NCBI RefSeq assembly: GCF_002414845.1
Contig: NZ_DIAX01000085.1
Span: 33,798-97,797, forward strand
Source: Gordonia sp. UBA5067
GTDB lineage: Bacteria > Actinomycetota > Actinomycetes > Mycobacteriales > Mycobacteriaceae
Length of the DNA: 64,000 bases
Reading direction: 5' to 3'
The notes beneath the pieces are model-generated. The model did no database searches, had not been told where the DNA came from, and saw only the letters and a program-made list of their open reading frames with translations. Shown one piece after another: positions 1 to 9,430 of the stretch. The first letter of the stretch is position 1. Each line of letters opens with the position of its first letter. Both the position numbers and the translations under genes were made by a program.

Positions 1-1463
<1,463 letters not shown>

Positions 1464-1499
1464 TCAGGACATCTGAGCCCTTCCGAGAGGTGCAATTCC

Positions 1500-1919
1500 A
1501 TGCGCAAGACCGTCTCTGCAATCATCGTCGCCGCCGCGGCGTCCGGCTGGGCGCTCGGGACGCCACCCGCCACCGCCGTCACGCCCCCGACCGTCACGTT
1601 CAGCGTCGACGGCCACCAGCTGGTTGGCACCGCGACCCACCTGCCGGCGGGCACGAAGTCGTGTGGTTTTGATCGCAGCAATCCCGACCCTGGTCCGATC
1701 ATCGGATCGTTCGGCAATGACATGGTGACGGTCGGCCAGCGCAGCACGCCGGCGGACGCCGTCACCATCACCTCGCGCCCGCTGCCGCCGGGCCGCTACC
1801 TCGTGCGGATGTCCTGCTTCATCAAGAACCCCAAGACCGGAATGTCCGGCATCGTCGCCGTCGACCAGGAGTGGATCCGGGTGACGACGACGCCGCAGCA
1901 TCGGGCCCCGAGCCCGTAG
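1500..1919 (+). CDS. Small secreted protein, member 1 of a four-gene paralogous cluster
   Basis: 139 residues beginning MRKTVSAIIVAAAASGW, a signal peptide with Ala-rich core likely cut after the TPPATA segment. The mature part contains VTFSVDGHQLVGTATHLPAGTKSCGF and ends with a LPPGRYLVRMSC segment, giving two cysteines that could form a disulfide. I chose this ATG because GAGAGG lies upstream and the signal peptide begins there; the longer reading lacks one. The layout (FS..GH.LVGT, G.K.C, PG.Y.VR..C) is shared with the next three genes. I do not recognise the family; extracytoplasmic location is inferred from the signal peptide. Confidence 0.75.
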   Translation: MRKTVSAIIVAAAASGWALGTPPATAVTPPTVTFSVDGHQLVGTATHLPAGTKSCGFDRSNPDPGPIIGSFGNDMVTVGQRSTPADAVTITSRPLPPGRYLVRMSCFIKNPKTGMSGIVAVDQEWIRVTTTPQHRAPSP

Positions 1920-1920
1920 C

Positions 1921-1937
1921 TCACCCCGAGAGGGTGA
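1921..1937 (+). terminator. Short hairpin after first secreted paralog
   Basis: A 6-bp TCACCC/GGGTGA stem with a 5-base loop starts two bases after the stop codon. It is short and lacks a U-run, so it may be a weak terminator or a 3' stabilising hairpin. Confidence 0.4.
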
Positions 1938-2025
1938 TCGAGGATCAAACGTTTCGCTGGGTGCCCTCCGATCGGCCGCTCATGGAGTAGTTTCAAGGCG
2001 TCAACGCAACGCTCGGAGGAAGACG

Positions 2026-2496
2026 ATGTACAAGGCCTTTTCAACGTTTGCCGTCTCCGCCGCCGCTGCGGCCACCGGAATCACCCTCCTCGCCACTCCG
2101 GCGGCGAATGCCGATCCGCAGCCGGTTGCCCGAGTCAAGTTCTCGGTCTCCGGGCACAGTCTGGTCGGCACTGCGTCAGCTCTGCGCAGCGGCGCAAAGA
2201 CCTGCACCTTTCAGCGCAGTGTCCGTGACCGGCAAATGCCGACCGGGTCAATCGGCGGCGACAGCGCGGTTCCGATCGCTGAACGCCGCTCGACCAGCAG
2301 TGGGGTCACCCTTAAGTCGTCTCCGCTGAGCGCAGGCACCTATCGCGTGCGCTTCTTCTGCCTGGCCGACAGTCAGGGCGGGACGCGGGCCATCATCGCC
2401 GACGACGAGGGCACCCTGCGGGTCACCGCACAACCGCAGAACCAACCAGCCACCAACAACCAGCACGGCCAGAACCAGCCGGCCGTGCAAGAGTAG
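2026..2496 (+). CDS. Small secreted protein, member 2 of the paralogous cluster
   Basis: 156 residues with an N-terminal signal peptide (MYKAFSTFAVSAAAAATGIT, predicted cut near ANADP). The core VKFSVSGHSLVGTASALRSG, KTCTFQ and LSAGTYRVRFFC reproduces the pattern of the preceding gene, including the two-cysteine spacing. It carries an extra Asn/Gln/Pro-rich tail after the second cysteine region (QPQNQPATNNQHGQNQP), which the neighbours lack. A GGAGGA ribosome site lies just before the ATG. Function is unknown; the family resemblance is clear by eye only. Confidence 0.75.
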   Translation: MYKAFSTFAVSAAAAATGITLLATPAANADPQPVARVKFSVSGHSLVGTASALRSGAKTCTFQRSVRDRQMPTGSIGGDSAVPIAERRSTSSGVTLKSSPLSAGTYRVRFFCLADSQGGTRAIIADDEGTLRVTAQPQNQPATNNQHGQNQPAVQE

Positions 2497-2515
2497 AACC
2501 GAATCACGGGGGATG

Positions 2516-2932
2516 ATGGTGAGGCGAATCGCGACCTACCTGTTTGCGATGACGGCGGTCGCCGGAATGTGGGGGTCGCCGCTCGTGGCGGCGGCGCCGC
2601 CGTCGATCCCACCGCCGGCCTTCCCCATCCCGCAGACGAAACCCCATGTCACGTTCTCAACCGAACAGTCACGCCTGGTGTTTACCGTGACCGATCTGCC
2701 GAAGGGCGAAAAGGTCTGCCTCTTCGAGGGCTATTTCGGCGACCCCATGTTCGGCTCGCTGGGTGTTCGGGCCTGGCAGGCACTCTATGAGAAGTATGAG
2801 TTGGGAACGTCGGCCACGGCCCGCTCGGTGCCGAAGCCGCCGGGCACCTACCCGGTGCGGCTCACCTGCCGAATGCAGGACCATCTGCTGGCCTTCCGCA
2901 CCGGCGAGCTCCGCATCCCGGCCACCGGCTAG
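2516..2932 (+). CDS. Small secreted protein, member 3 of the paralogous cluster
   Basis: About 138 residues: signal peptide MVRRIATYLFAMTAVAGMW, a proline-rich stretch after the likely cleavage site, then HVTFSTEQSRLVFTVTDLPKG, KVCLFEG and PPGTYPVRLTC. It keeps the two cysteines and the overall fold pattern of its neighbours but is the most diverged copy. Possible starts are ATG 2513, ATG 2516 and GTG 2519; the GGGGGA upstream sits too close to 2513, so 2516 is preferred. It lies 19 bases after member 2 and is probably co-transcribed. Function is unknown. Confidence 0.7.
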   Translation: MVRRIATYLFAMTAVAGMWGSPLVAAAPPSIPPPAFPIPQTKPHVTFSTEQSRLVFTVTDLPKGEKVCLFEGYFGDPMFGSLGVRAWQALYEKYELGTSATARSVPKPPGTYPVRLTCRMQDHLLAFRTGELRIPATG

Positions 2933-3324
2933 GTGTTGTAGACGCGACTGGCTCGCGTCACCTCGATCCGGTTGAACCCGTGGTCCGGATAGCTGCACGA
3001 CATGATCACCTCGTACCAGCCCGGCGGCAGCCGCTTGGTGCGCAACGTGATCTGACTACCGGTGACGCTTCCCTGCGCACCATTGGTGAGCCTGCTGTCC
3101 GACGAGAGCGTACTCAGCGGTCCGTCGACATCGGCGCGAAGTTCCCGCGACAGCAAACAGTCCTTCGGCATGGTCCGCATGCCACGTGCCGTACCGACGA
3201 TCTGCCCATTCTGGGAGGAGAACTCGACGCTGGGGGCGGCATTGGCGGCCGGCAGGCTGACCGCCGGGAGGCCTGCCGCCACCGCGACGGCGGCGAAACC
3301 GGGCACGATTGCGATGAGCTTCAT
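2929..3324 (-). CDS. Small secreted protein, member 4 of the paralogous cluster (opposite strand)
   Basis: 131 residues with signal peptide MKLIAIVPGFAAVAVAAGLP cleaved near AANAAP, followed by VEFSSQNGQIVGTARGM, a KDCLLSRELR segment and LPPGWYEVIMSC. It therefore matches the FS..G..VGT / C / PG.Y.V...C layout of the three upstream genes although it is convergent to them. Its stop and that of member 3 share the palindrome CTAG at 2929-2932. Tandem duplication followed by inversion would explain the arrangement. Function is unknown. Confidence 0.72.
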   Translation of the reverse strand: MKLIAIVPGFAAVAVAAGLPAVSLPAANAAPSVEFSSQNGQIVGTARGMRTMPKDCLLSRELRADVDGPLSTLSSDSRLTNGAQGSVTGSQITLRTKRLPPGWYEVIMSCSYPDHGFNRIEVTRASRVYNT

Positions 3325-3418
3325 GATCAGTCCTCGGGTCGGGGATGGACCTCATGAACGTAAGCCGGCCGCTACCGTCCGGCACGAGTACCCGACTACC
3401 CGACTACCTGAATCGCCG

Positions 3419-4369
3419 CTACCCGACGACGGGCGCCAGCGTCTCACCGAGGAGCGTCACCCGACCCGGAATGTGACCGTTGGCCATCAGGCTGACCGTG
3501 AAACCGTCGACGCCGGTGGCGCGCAAGTCTTCGTAGCGGGCCCGGATCTCCGCGGGCGAGCCGACCACCAGGGTGTCCCGGCGGGCGGCGGCATCCGGGT
3601 TTCGCTCGATATAGGCATCCAGATCGGCGATGGCCTCGTCATGGGTCGGCGCAATACACGCGTATGTCTGCAGACTGACGGTGATCTCAGACCGGTCGCG
3701 GCCCAATCGGCCGCAGTGCTCGTCGAGCGCCGCGAGTTTGCGGGGGACGTCCTCGGGCGCACAAATCAGATTCGACTCATCGGCATACTGGGCGACCAGG
3801 CGCAACGTCTTCCGTTCGCCGCCGCCACCGATCATCACCGGGATCGGTGACAGCGGGCCCGGACTGTTGATGGCGTCGCGGACCTGGTACCACTTGCCGT
3901 CGATGCTGGGCCGCTCGCCACGAAGCATGCCGAGCACAATGTGCAACGACTCCTCGAGACGCTCAAATCGGTCGGTGAAAGTGCCGAACTCGAAGCCCAG
4001 GGAGTCATGCTCCTGTTCGAACCATCCGGCACCGATACCGAGTTGGGCCCGCCCCCCGGACACCAGGTCGAGGGCGGTGACCGTCTTGGCCAACAACGCC
4101 GGCGCCCGGTAGGTGTTGCCAGTCACCAAGGCGGACAGTCGAACCCGCGAGGTGTGCTGCGCGAGGGCAGACAACAGTGTGTAGCACTCGATCATCTCGC
4201 GGTCGGCGGTGCCGATCATCGGCAACTGGTAGAAGTGGTCCATCACCGCGACGGTGTCGAAGCCGGACTCGTCGGCCTCTCGCGCCTGGGCGACGATGGT
4301 GTCGAACAGGCGATCGGCCGGCACGCCCGGATAGGTGAAGTTGGGTATCTGATAGCCGAGTCGAGTCAC
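3419..4369 (-). CDS. LLM-class F420-dependent oxidoreductase
   Basis: 316-residue luciferase-like monooxygenase fold protein. The N-terminus (VTRLGYQIPNFTYPG), the EADESGFDTVAVMDHFYQLP segment, LVTGNTYRAPALLAKTVTAL with GGRAQLGIGAGWFEQEH, and IPVMIGGGGERKTLRLVAQYAD are typical of the actinobacterial group that uses reduced coenzyme F420. I chose the GTG at 4369; the open frame extends upstream to 4681 but that part is a shadow of the polymerase gene. The substrate cannot be inferred. It is transcribed in the same direction as the polymerase/ligase pair, 37 bases downstream of it. Confidence 0.85.
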   Translation of the reverse strand: MTRLGYQIPNFTYPGVPADRLFDTIVAQAREADESGFDTVAVMDHFYQLPMIGTADREMIECYTLLSALAQHTSRVRLSALVTGNTYRAPALLAKTVTALDLVSGGRAQLGIGAGWFEQEHDSLGFEFGTFTDRFERLEESLHIVLGMLRGERPSIDGKWYQVRDAINSPGPLSPIPVMIGGGGERKTLRLVAQYADESNLICAPEDVPRKLAALDEHCGRLGRDRSEITVSLQTYACIAPTHDEAIADLDAYIERNPDAAARRDTLVVGSPAEIRARYEDLRATGVDGFTVSLMANGHIPGRVTLLGETLAPVVG

Positions 4370-4406
4370 GCCTGCCACCCTACGCGCGAGATCCGCGCTG
4401 GCGGGC

Positions 4407-5516
4407 CTAACCCTTGGTCCGGCGATGACCCCAACGGTCCCAGTTCTCGGGCACCTTGCGGCTCGGCTGGACACGGGGCGGTTCCCCCGGCATTTTCGGA
4501 AAGTTGGGCGGATAGGGCAGGTCGCCGAGACCGTCCGCATCGTCGCGGGCGACCATCTCCAACAGCGGTTCGATGCCGACGGCGGCAGCGGCCATGTCGA
4601 CCCAGGGATCACCGCGCTCCGCGACGAGATCGCCGACGGTGGCCATCGTGAGCGCCGTCGGATCGACGTCGGCGAGTTCATCCCACGTCACCGGTGTCGA
4701 GACCTGGGCGTTGACACTGCGCCGCACCGAGTAGGCCGACGCCATGGAGCGGTCGCGGGCGTTCTGGTTGTAGTCGATGAACACCCGGTCGCCGCGCTCC
4801 TCCTTCCACCACGACATCGTGATGCGGTCGGGCGCACGGCGCTCCATCTCCAGGCCGAGCGCGATCACCGCACGCCGGGTGGCGATGAAGTCCCACTGCG
4901 GCACGATCGGAATGAAAACGTGGACCCCGCGGCTACCCGAGGTCTTCACAAACCCGGGCAGCCCCAGTTCCCGCAGGACCGGTTCGACCACGTCGAGTGC
5001 GACCCCGCGCACCACGTCGAACGCTCGAGCGGCGCTGGAAGAATCGGCGCCGCTCACCGGCGGCGGATCGAGGTCGATGCGGAGCTGATCGGGGTGATTG
5101 TTCGGGTCTTCGGTCCCGTCGTCGACGGTCGGCCACGAGTGGAACGTGACGGTGCCCATCTGAGCCGCCCAGGCGATGTCGGCGGGCACTGTCGGGCACA
5201 ACGCGTGGCCGGTCCGCTGTGACGGGAACTCGATCAACGTGGCATGCAGATAGTCGGGGTGCTTCTTCGGTAAATGCTTTTGATAGACCTCGTCGCCGGT
5301 GATGCCGTCGGGAAACCGCTGCAGGAAGGTGGGCCGGCGGTGCAGCGCACGCAAGAGCGGGCCCGGTTCCGCGGACGTGCCGGCCATCCGCACGTAGTAG
5401 TCGAACATCGCGAGCTTGCGACCGCCGCCGCCCAGGTCGGGGAAGAAGACCTTGTCGGGGCTGGTCAGCCGGACGGCCACGCCGTCGACGTCCACCTCGG
5501 TCGCCGGACTGGACAT
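4407..5516 (-). CDS. LigD-type polymerase/primase domain protein (PolD-like)
   Basis: 369-residue stand-alone primase-polymerase of the archaeo-eukaryotic type found in bacterial non-homologous end-joining systems, here without ligase or nuclease domains. Visible motifs are the catalytic acidic motif RIDLDPPP (DxD), the SGSRGVHVFIP motif (HxH) and WWKEERGDRVFIDYNQN with the third acidic residue. Family members fill gaps with ribo- or deoxyribonucleotides. The ATG overlaps the stop of the upstream ligase by one base (TGATG), so the two are translationally coupled. The same pair (Rv3730c/Rv3731; PolD1/LigC1 in M. smegmatis) occurs in mycobacteria. No Ku gene is in this window. Confidence 0.9.
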   Translation of the reverse strand: MSSPATEVDVDGVAVRLTSPDKVFFPDLGGGGRKLAMFDYYVRMAGTSAEPGPLLRALHRRPTFLQRFPDGITGDEVYQKHLPKKHPDYLHATLIEFPSQRTGHALCPTVPADIAWAAQMGTVTFHSWPTVDDGTEDPNNHPDQLRIDLDPPPVSGADSSSAARAFDVVRGVALDVVEPVLRELGLPGFVKTSGSRGVHVFIPIVPQWDFIATRRAVIALGLEMERRAPDRITMSWWKEERGDRVFIDYNQNARDRSMASAYSVRRSVNAQVSTPVTWDELADVDPTALTMATVGDLVAERGDPWVDMAAAAVGIEPLLEMVARDDADGLGDLPYPPNFPKMPGEPPRVQPSRKVPENWDRWGHRRTKG

Positions 5517-6577
5517 CAGAGCTCCTCCAGAACCGAATACAGGTCGTATCCGAGCGGCACCTCAAGCTGGCCGTAGCGGCACGACTGCGGTTCGCGATCG
5601 GGGCGCCACCGCAGGAATTTCACGGTATGCCGAAAGCGCCCGTTCTCCATCTGGTCGTACGCGAACTCGGCGACGAGATCGGGACGGACGGGATAGAACT
5701 CGCCGGTGCCGGCCTGTCGCCAGCGGGTCGGCTCGCCGGGGCGCGGTTGGCCGGGATCGAGGCGCATCGGCTCGAGGAGGTCCTGTAGTTCGAGACGCTT
5801 GGCGTCCGAGAACGCACTGGAACCGCCCACCATCGCGATGTCGCCGTCGTCGCCGTAGAGCCCCAGCAGCAGCGAGCCCACGCCGCGGCCACTCTTGTGG
5901 ACGCGGTAGCCGATGACGACGCAGTCGGCGGTGCGTTTGTGCTTGACCTTGACCATCTCGCGCTTGCCCGGCAGGTAGCGCGCGCCGCGGTCCTTGGCCA
6001 CGATCCCGTCCAGACCGGCCCCTTCGAAAGCGGAGAACCAGCGCTGGGCGACTCCGGTGTCGTCGGTGACGCGGCTGGCCCGGATCGTTCGCGTGTTCGG
6101 CCGGCCGGCGACGGCCGCCAACAGCGCCGCGCGCCGAACCTCGAACGGCTCCCCCATCAGGTCGGCGTCACCCAACGCGAGCGCGTCGAAGCCCACCACC
6201 AGTGCCGGCGTCTTCTCGGCGAGCATGTCGATGCGCGACTTCGCGGGGTGAATGCGCTGGCTCAGCGCATCCCAGTCGAGACGGTGGACGTCGCCGAAAA
6301 GACGCGGAACGCCGATCTCGCCGTCGAGTACCACTCTGTCCGGCAGCTCCGCGCGCGCCGCCGCGACGACCTCCGGGAAATACCGGGCAAGATCCTTGCC
6401 GCCACGAGAGGCCATCGCGACCTCGTCTCCGTCCCGGAAGATCAGTACCCGGAACCCGTCCCATTTGGGCTCATAAAGCCACGTTGGTGTCCCTTCCGGC
6501 TGCGGCGGAACGCTCGCGACAGCCTTGGCCAGCATCGGCGCGATGGGCGGGTTCACCGGAAGGTCCACGGGCTTCAT
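5516..6577 (-). CDS. ligC: ATP-dependent DNA ligase, LigC type
   Basis: 353-residue ATP-dependent DNA ligase. The adenylation lysine lies in motif I EPKWDGFR, followed by [20 protein letters not shown] (motif III), [11 protein letters not shown] (motif IV) and [17 protein letters not shown] (motif V); an OB-fold tail follows with [16 protein letters not shown] chose ATG 6577 (MKPVDLP) because the longer reading from 6604 has no visible support. It is the first gene of a two-gene unit with the polymerase. LigC acts in backup repair; replication depends on NAD-dependent LigA, which is not in this window. Confidence 0.92.
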   Translation of the reverse strand: MKPVDLPVNPPIAPMLAKAVASVPPQPEGTPTWLYEPKWDGFRVLIFRDGDEVAMASRGGKDLARYFPEVVAAARAELPDRVVLDGEIGVPRLFGDVHRLDWDALSQRIHPAKSRIDMLAEKTPALVVGFDALALGDADLMGEPFEVRRAALLAAVAGRPNTRTIRASRVTDDTGVAQRWFSAFEGAGLDGIVAKDRGARYLPGKREMVKVKHKRTADCVVIGYRVHKSGRGVGSLLLGLYGDDGDIAMVGGSSAFSDAKRLELQDLLEPMRLDPGQPRPGEPTRWRQAGTGEFYPVRPDLVAEFAYDQMENGRFRHTVKFLRWRPDREPQSCRYGQLEVPLGYDLYSVLEEL

Positions 6578-6617
6578 CGTTCCACCTGGCATCCGCCAGC
6601 GCACTAGGGTTGCCGAT

Positions 6618-7526
6618 GTGCCAGCTGGACGCTACGCCCCCTCCCCATCTGGAGACCTGCACGTTGGGAACCTGCGCACGGCGCTGCTCGCGTGGCTGTT
6701 CGCCCGCCGCAGCGGCCGCCGGTTCCTGATCCGGATGGAAGACCTCGACGGTCGCAGCATCGCCGGCGCCGCCGACCGTCAGCTCGCCGACCTCGCCGCG
6801 CTGGGGCTCGATTGGGATGGCCACGTGCTGTACCAGTCCACGCGTCGCGATCGATACGCGCAGATCATCGCCGAGCTCACCGCGGCGGGCCGGACGTTCG
6901 AGTGCTACTGCACCCGGCGCGAGATCCTCGACGCCCCGCGGGCGCCGCACGCGCCGGAGGGCGCGTACCCGGGCACCTGTCTGCGCTTGTCCGAGGCTCA
7001 GCGCAGCGAGCGGCGGACGGGCCGACCGCCCGCGATCCGGCTGCGTGCCGGCGTCACCGGGTTCACCGTGCACGATGAACTGCACGGCAGCTTTACCGGC
7101 CCGGTCGACGACTTCGTCTTGCAGCGCGGTGATGGAACGCCGGCCTACAACCTGGCCGTCGTCGTCGACGATGCCGAATCGGGCATCGACCAGGTTGTCC
7201 GCGGCGATGACCTGCTGACGTCCGCTCCCCGCCAGGCGTACTTGGCGACTGTGTTGGGTCACACTCCGCCGCGGTATGCCCACGTGCCGTTGGTGGTCAA
7301 CGCCGAGGGGGTGCGGCTGGCCAAGCGCGACGGCGCAGTTACCTTGAAAGACCTTGCCGCTCAGGGAGTTTCACCGGTGGACGTGCTCAACCTCATGGCC
7401 CGGTCCCTCCGGCTCGCGACGAGCGGCGAATCGGTCGCCGCGGCACTGCTGCTCGACCGCTTTGCTCCTGCCGCACTCCCGCGCGAACCCTGGGTCTTTC
7501 CCGGGCCACGCCAGGATCATCGGTAG
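6618..7526 (+). CDS. gluQ: Glutamyl-queuosine tRNA(Asp) synthetase
   Basis: 302 residues, a truncated GluRS-like catalytic core without anticodon-binding domain. It carries the HIGH-like signature in [25 protein letters not shown], zinc ligands CYCTRREI and YPGTC, and a KMSKS-like [10 protein letters not shown]. It activates glutamate and attaches it to the queuosine base at position 34 of tRNA-Asp rather than to the tRNA end. I chose the GTG at 6618 since conserved sequence begins immediately after it. It converges with tgt, overlapping it by 10 bases; the two enzymes act in succession on the same wobble base, which supports the call. Confidence 0.9.
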   Translation: MPAGRYAPSPSGDLHVGNLRTALLAWLFARRSGRRFLIRMEDLDGRSIAGAADRQLADLAALGLDWDGHVLYQSTRRDRYAQIIAELTAAGRTFECYCTRREILDAPRAPHAPEGAYPGTCLRLSEAQRSERRTGRPPAIRLRAGVTGFTVHDELHGSFTGPVDDFVLQRGDGTPAYNLAVVVDDAESGIDQVVRGDDLLTSAPRQAYLATVLGHTPPRYAHVPLVVNAEGVRLAKRDGAVTLKDLAAQGVSPVDVLNLMARSLRLATSGESVAAALLLDRFAPAALPREPWVFPGPRQDHR

Positions 7527-8782
7527 TACCGCCCGAGAAACTCGTCCCGATACTCCTCATACCGGCCGGCCTCGATCGCACGACGTGCACCGTCGACGAG
7601 TTCGATGACGAACGAGAGGTTGTGCAGGGTGGCCAGCGTCGGCCCGAGGCCCTCCTTCGCACGGAACAGGTGATGCAGATAGGCCCGCGAGTACTGGGTC
7701 GTATAGTTCGTCAACTCGGCATCGAGTGGCGCAAAGTCGCTGCGGAAGCGGGCATTGGTGATGTTGACGCGACCGTCGCGGGTGTAGATCGCACCGTTGC
7801 GCGCCACCCGGGTGGGCGAGACACAGTCGAAGGTGTCGATCCCGTTCTCGATCGCGACGAAGATGTCGTCCGGCTCGCTGATACCCAACAGATGCTTCGG
7901 CTTGTCGTGCGGCAGTTCGGAATTCACCCACCCCACGATCGTCCCGAGGTTCTCCTTCTCGAGCGCGCCGCCAACCCCGAAGCCGCCGAAGCCCTTGCCC
8001 CCCTCGCGCTCGTCTCGCGCACCAAGTTCAGCAAGGTCGCGTGCCGCCTTGCGGCGCAAGTCCTCGTACTGCGCGCCCTGGATCACGCCCCACAACGATT
8101 GCTGCGGACGATCGGCGCGCGCCACCGACAGCCGATTGTGCTCGGCCAGGCAACGAATCGCCCACCGCCGGGTGCGCTCCAACGAACTCTCCTGGTAGGT
8201 GCGGGTGTTCATCAGCGTTGTCAGCTCATCGAAGGCGAAGATGATGTCGGCGCCGAGTTGATGCTGGATCTGCATCGACAGCTCGGGGGTGAACCGGTGC
8301 GCCGACCCGTCGATGTGCGACTTGAAGGTCACCCCGTCATCATCGACGGCTGCGAGACGCTCCCTACCGGCGGCGGTCTTCTCGTCGTCGGGGACATGTC
8401 CGGCCGACATCTCGATGACCTTCTTGAATCCGACGCCCAGCGACATGACCTGGAACCCGCCGCTGTCGGTATACGTCGGCCCCGGCCAGTTCATGAAGGC
8501 GCCCAGCCCCCCGGCCGCGTCCACGATCGCCGGACCCGGCTGCAGGTAGAGGTGATAGGCGTTGGCCAGCACCGCCTGCGCGCCGAGCTCGGCGACGGCC
8601 TCGGGGACGACGGTCTTTACGGTCGCCTTGGTCCCGACGGGCACGAAGGCCGGCGTCGCGATGTCGCCGTGGGGAGTCGAAATCACCCCCGTCCGGCCCA
8701 AACCCGAGGCCAATCGGGTGCCGACGGTGAACCGGGTCGCTGCAGCAGTCACGACGGGCATTGTCGCAGGCAGTCCTGGCAT
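7517..8782 (-). CDS. tgt: tRNA-guanine(34) transglycosylase lacking the canonical zinc cysteines
   Basis: 421-residue TIM-barrel enzyme that exchanges guanine-34 for a queuine-type base in GUN-anticodon tRNAs. The catalytic Asp in [13 protein letters not shown], the actinobacterial [13 protein letters not shown] segment and the nucleophile Asp in [17 protein letters not shown] are present. The C-terminal zinc site of bacterial Tgt is normally CxCxxC plus a His in a downstream HNL segment. Here the stretch reads [20 protein letters not shown], so all three cysteines are replaced while the TLHNL histidine remains. I checked this on the nucleotide sequence around 7690-7740. Start ATG 8782; ATG 8761 is an alternative. 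Confidence 0.9.
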   Translation of the reverse strand: MPGLPATMPVVTAAATRFTVGTRLASGLGRTGVISTPHGDIATPAFVPVGTKATVKTVVPEAVAELGAQAVLANAYHLYLQPGPAIVDAAGGLGAFMNWPGPTYTDSGGFQVMSLGVGFKKVIEMSAGHVPDDEKTAAGRERLAAVDDDGVTFKSHIDGSAHRFTPELSMQIQHQLGADIIFAFDELTTLMNTRTYQESSLERTRRWAIRCLAEHNRLSVARADRPQQSLWGVIQGAQYEDLRRKAARDLAELGARDEREGGKGFGGFGVGGALEKENLGTIVGWVNSELPHDKPKHLLGISEPDDIFVAIENGIDTFDCVSPTRVARNGAIYTRDGRVNITNARFRSDFAPLDAELTNYTTQYSRAYLHHLFRAKEGLGPTLATLHNLSFVIELVDGARRAIEAGRYEEYRDEFLGRYYR

Positions 8783-8820
8783 TCATCAAAAGTTAAGGGG
8801 TGCTTCGTTACCCTGGATCC

Positions 8821-9324
8821 ATGTTGGCCTCCACGAAGACCCTGATCGCACGCGTCGTCGGCACTGCGGCCACCGCCGGTGTGGCGGCCGTGGTGCTACT
8901 CGGCTGCGGCAGCAACGACAGCCCGACGCCCGCCGCTGCCAGCGCCACCTCCGCTGCGAGTGCCACCGCGTCGTCGAGTCTTCCCTCCGCCCCCACCGAA
9001 TCGGGTGTCGCCGTCGTTCCCGGCCCGAACCCCGCACAGGTCGCCCCACCGGCGTCGGTCCCCGCCGACCGCCATATCCCCGACGTTCCCGGCACCAAGT
9101 GCGGCGCCACCCGCGGCCCGGACGGTGCGCTCGAGTTGGTCGTCCTCCAGGGCAAGGTCGACTGCGGCACCGCGAAAAAGGTGGCCCACGAATACGGCCC
9201 GATGATCGCCAGCGGCCAGAAGCAGACCGTTGACGGGTGGACCTGTGGCCCGTCGACGGCCGAGAACATCCTCGCCGCATGCGCCAAGGGCGACGACGCG
9301 TTCGTCTTCCAGCTGCCCAACTGA
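8821..9324 (+). CDS. Putative lipoprotein with Ser/Ala/Pro-rich linker
   Basis: 167 residues. The N-terminus has a basic start, a hydrophobic stretch (TAATAGVAAVVL) and a lipobox LLGC followed by GSNDS, so it is probably lipidated and anchored outside the membrane. A low-complexity Ala/Ser/Thr/Pro linker of about 50 residues leads to a compact C-terminal domain with four cysteines (TKCGAT, KVDCGTAKK, WTCGPS, ACAKGDD), suggesting two disulfides. The ATG at 8821 puts the signal peptide at the N-terminus. It is divergent from tgt with a 38-base gap. I do not recognise the C-terminal domain; the function is unknown. Confidence 0.75.
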   Translation: MLASTKTLIARVVGTAATAGVAAVVLLGCGSNDSPTPAAASATSAASATASSSLPSAPTESGVAVVPGPNPAQVAPPASVPADRHIPDVPGTKCGATRGPDGALELVVLQGKVDCGTAKKVAHEYGPMIASGQKQTVDGWTCGPSTAENILAACAKGDDAFVFQLPN

Positions 9325-9430
9325 CTCGACTCGGCGCGGCGTCCGGCCGCCAACAACGAAGACCGACCGAGTGGCCTTGGTAGGTTGACCGGGTCCCCGA
9401 CTGCCGGGGGTCGCCAACCGAAGGATCACC

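Noticed and set aside
4370-4681. Upstream extension of the F420-type oxidoreductase frame
   Set aside because: The extension overlaps the polymerase gene in another frame, contains no homology, and the conserved N-terminus starts at the GTG at 4369.
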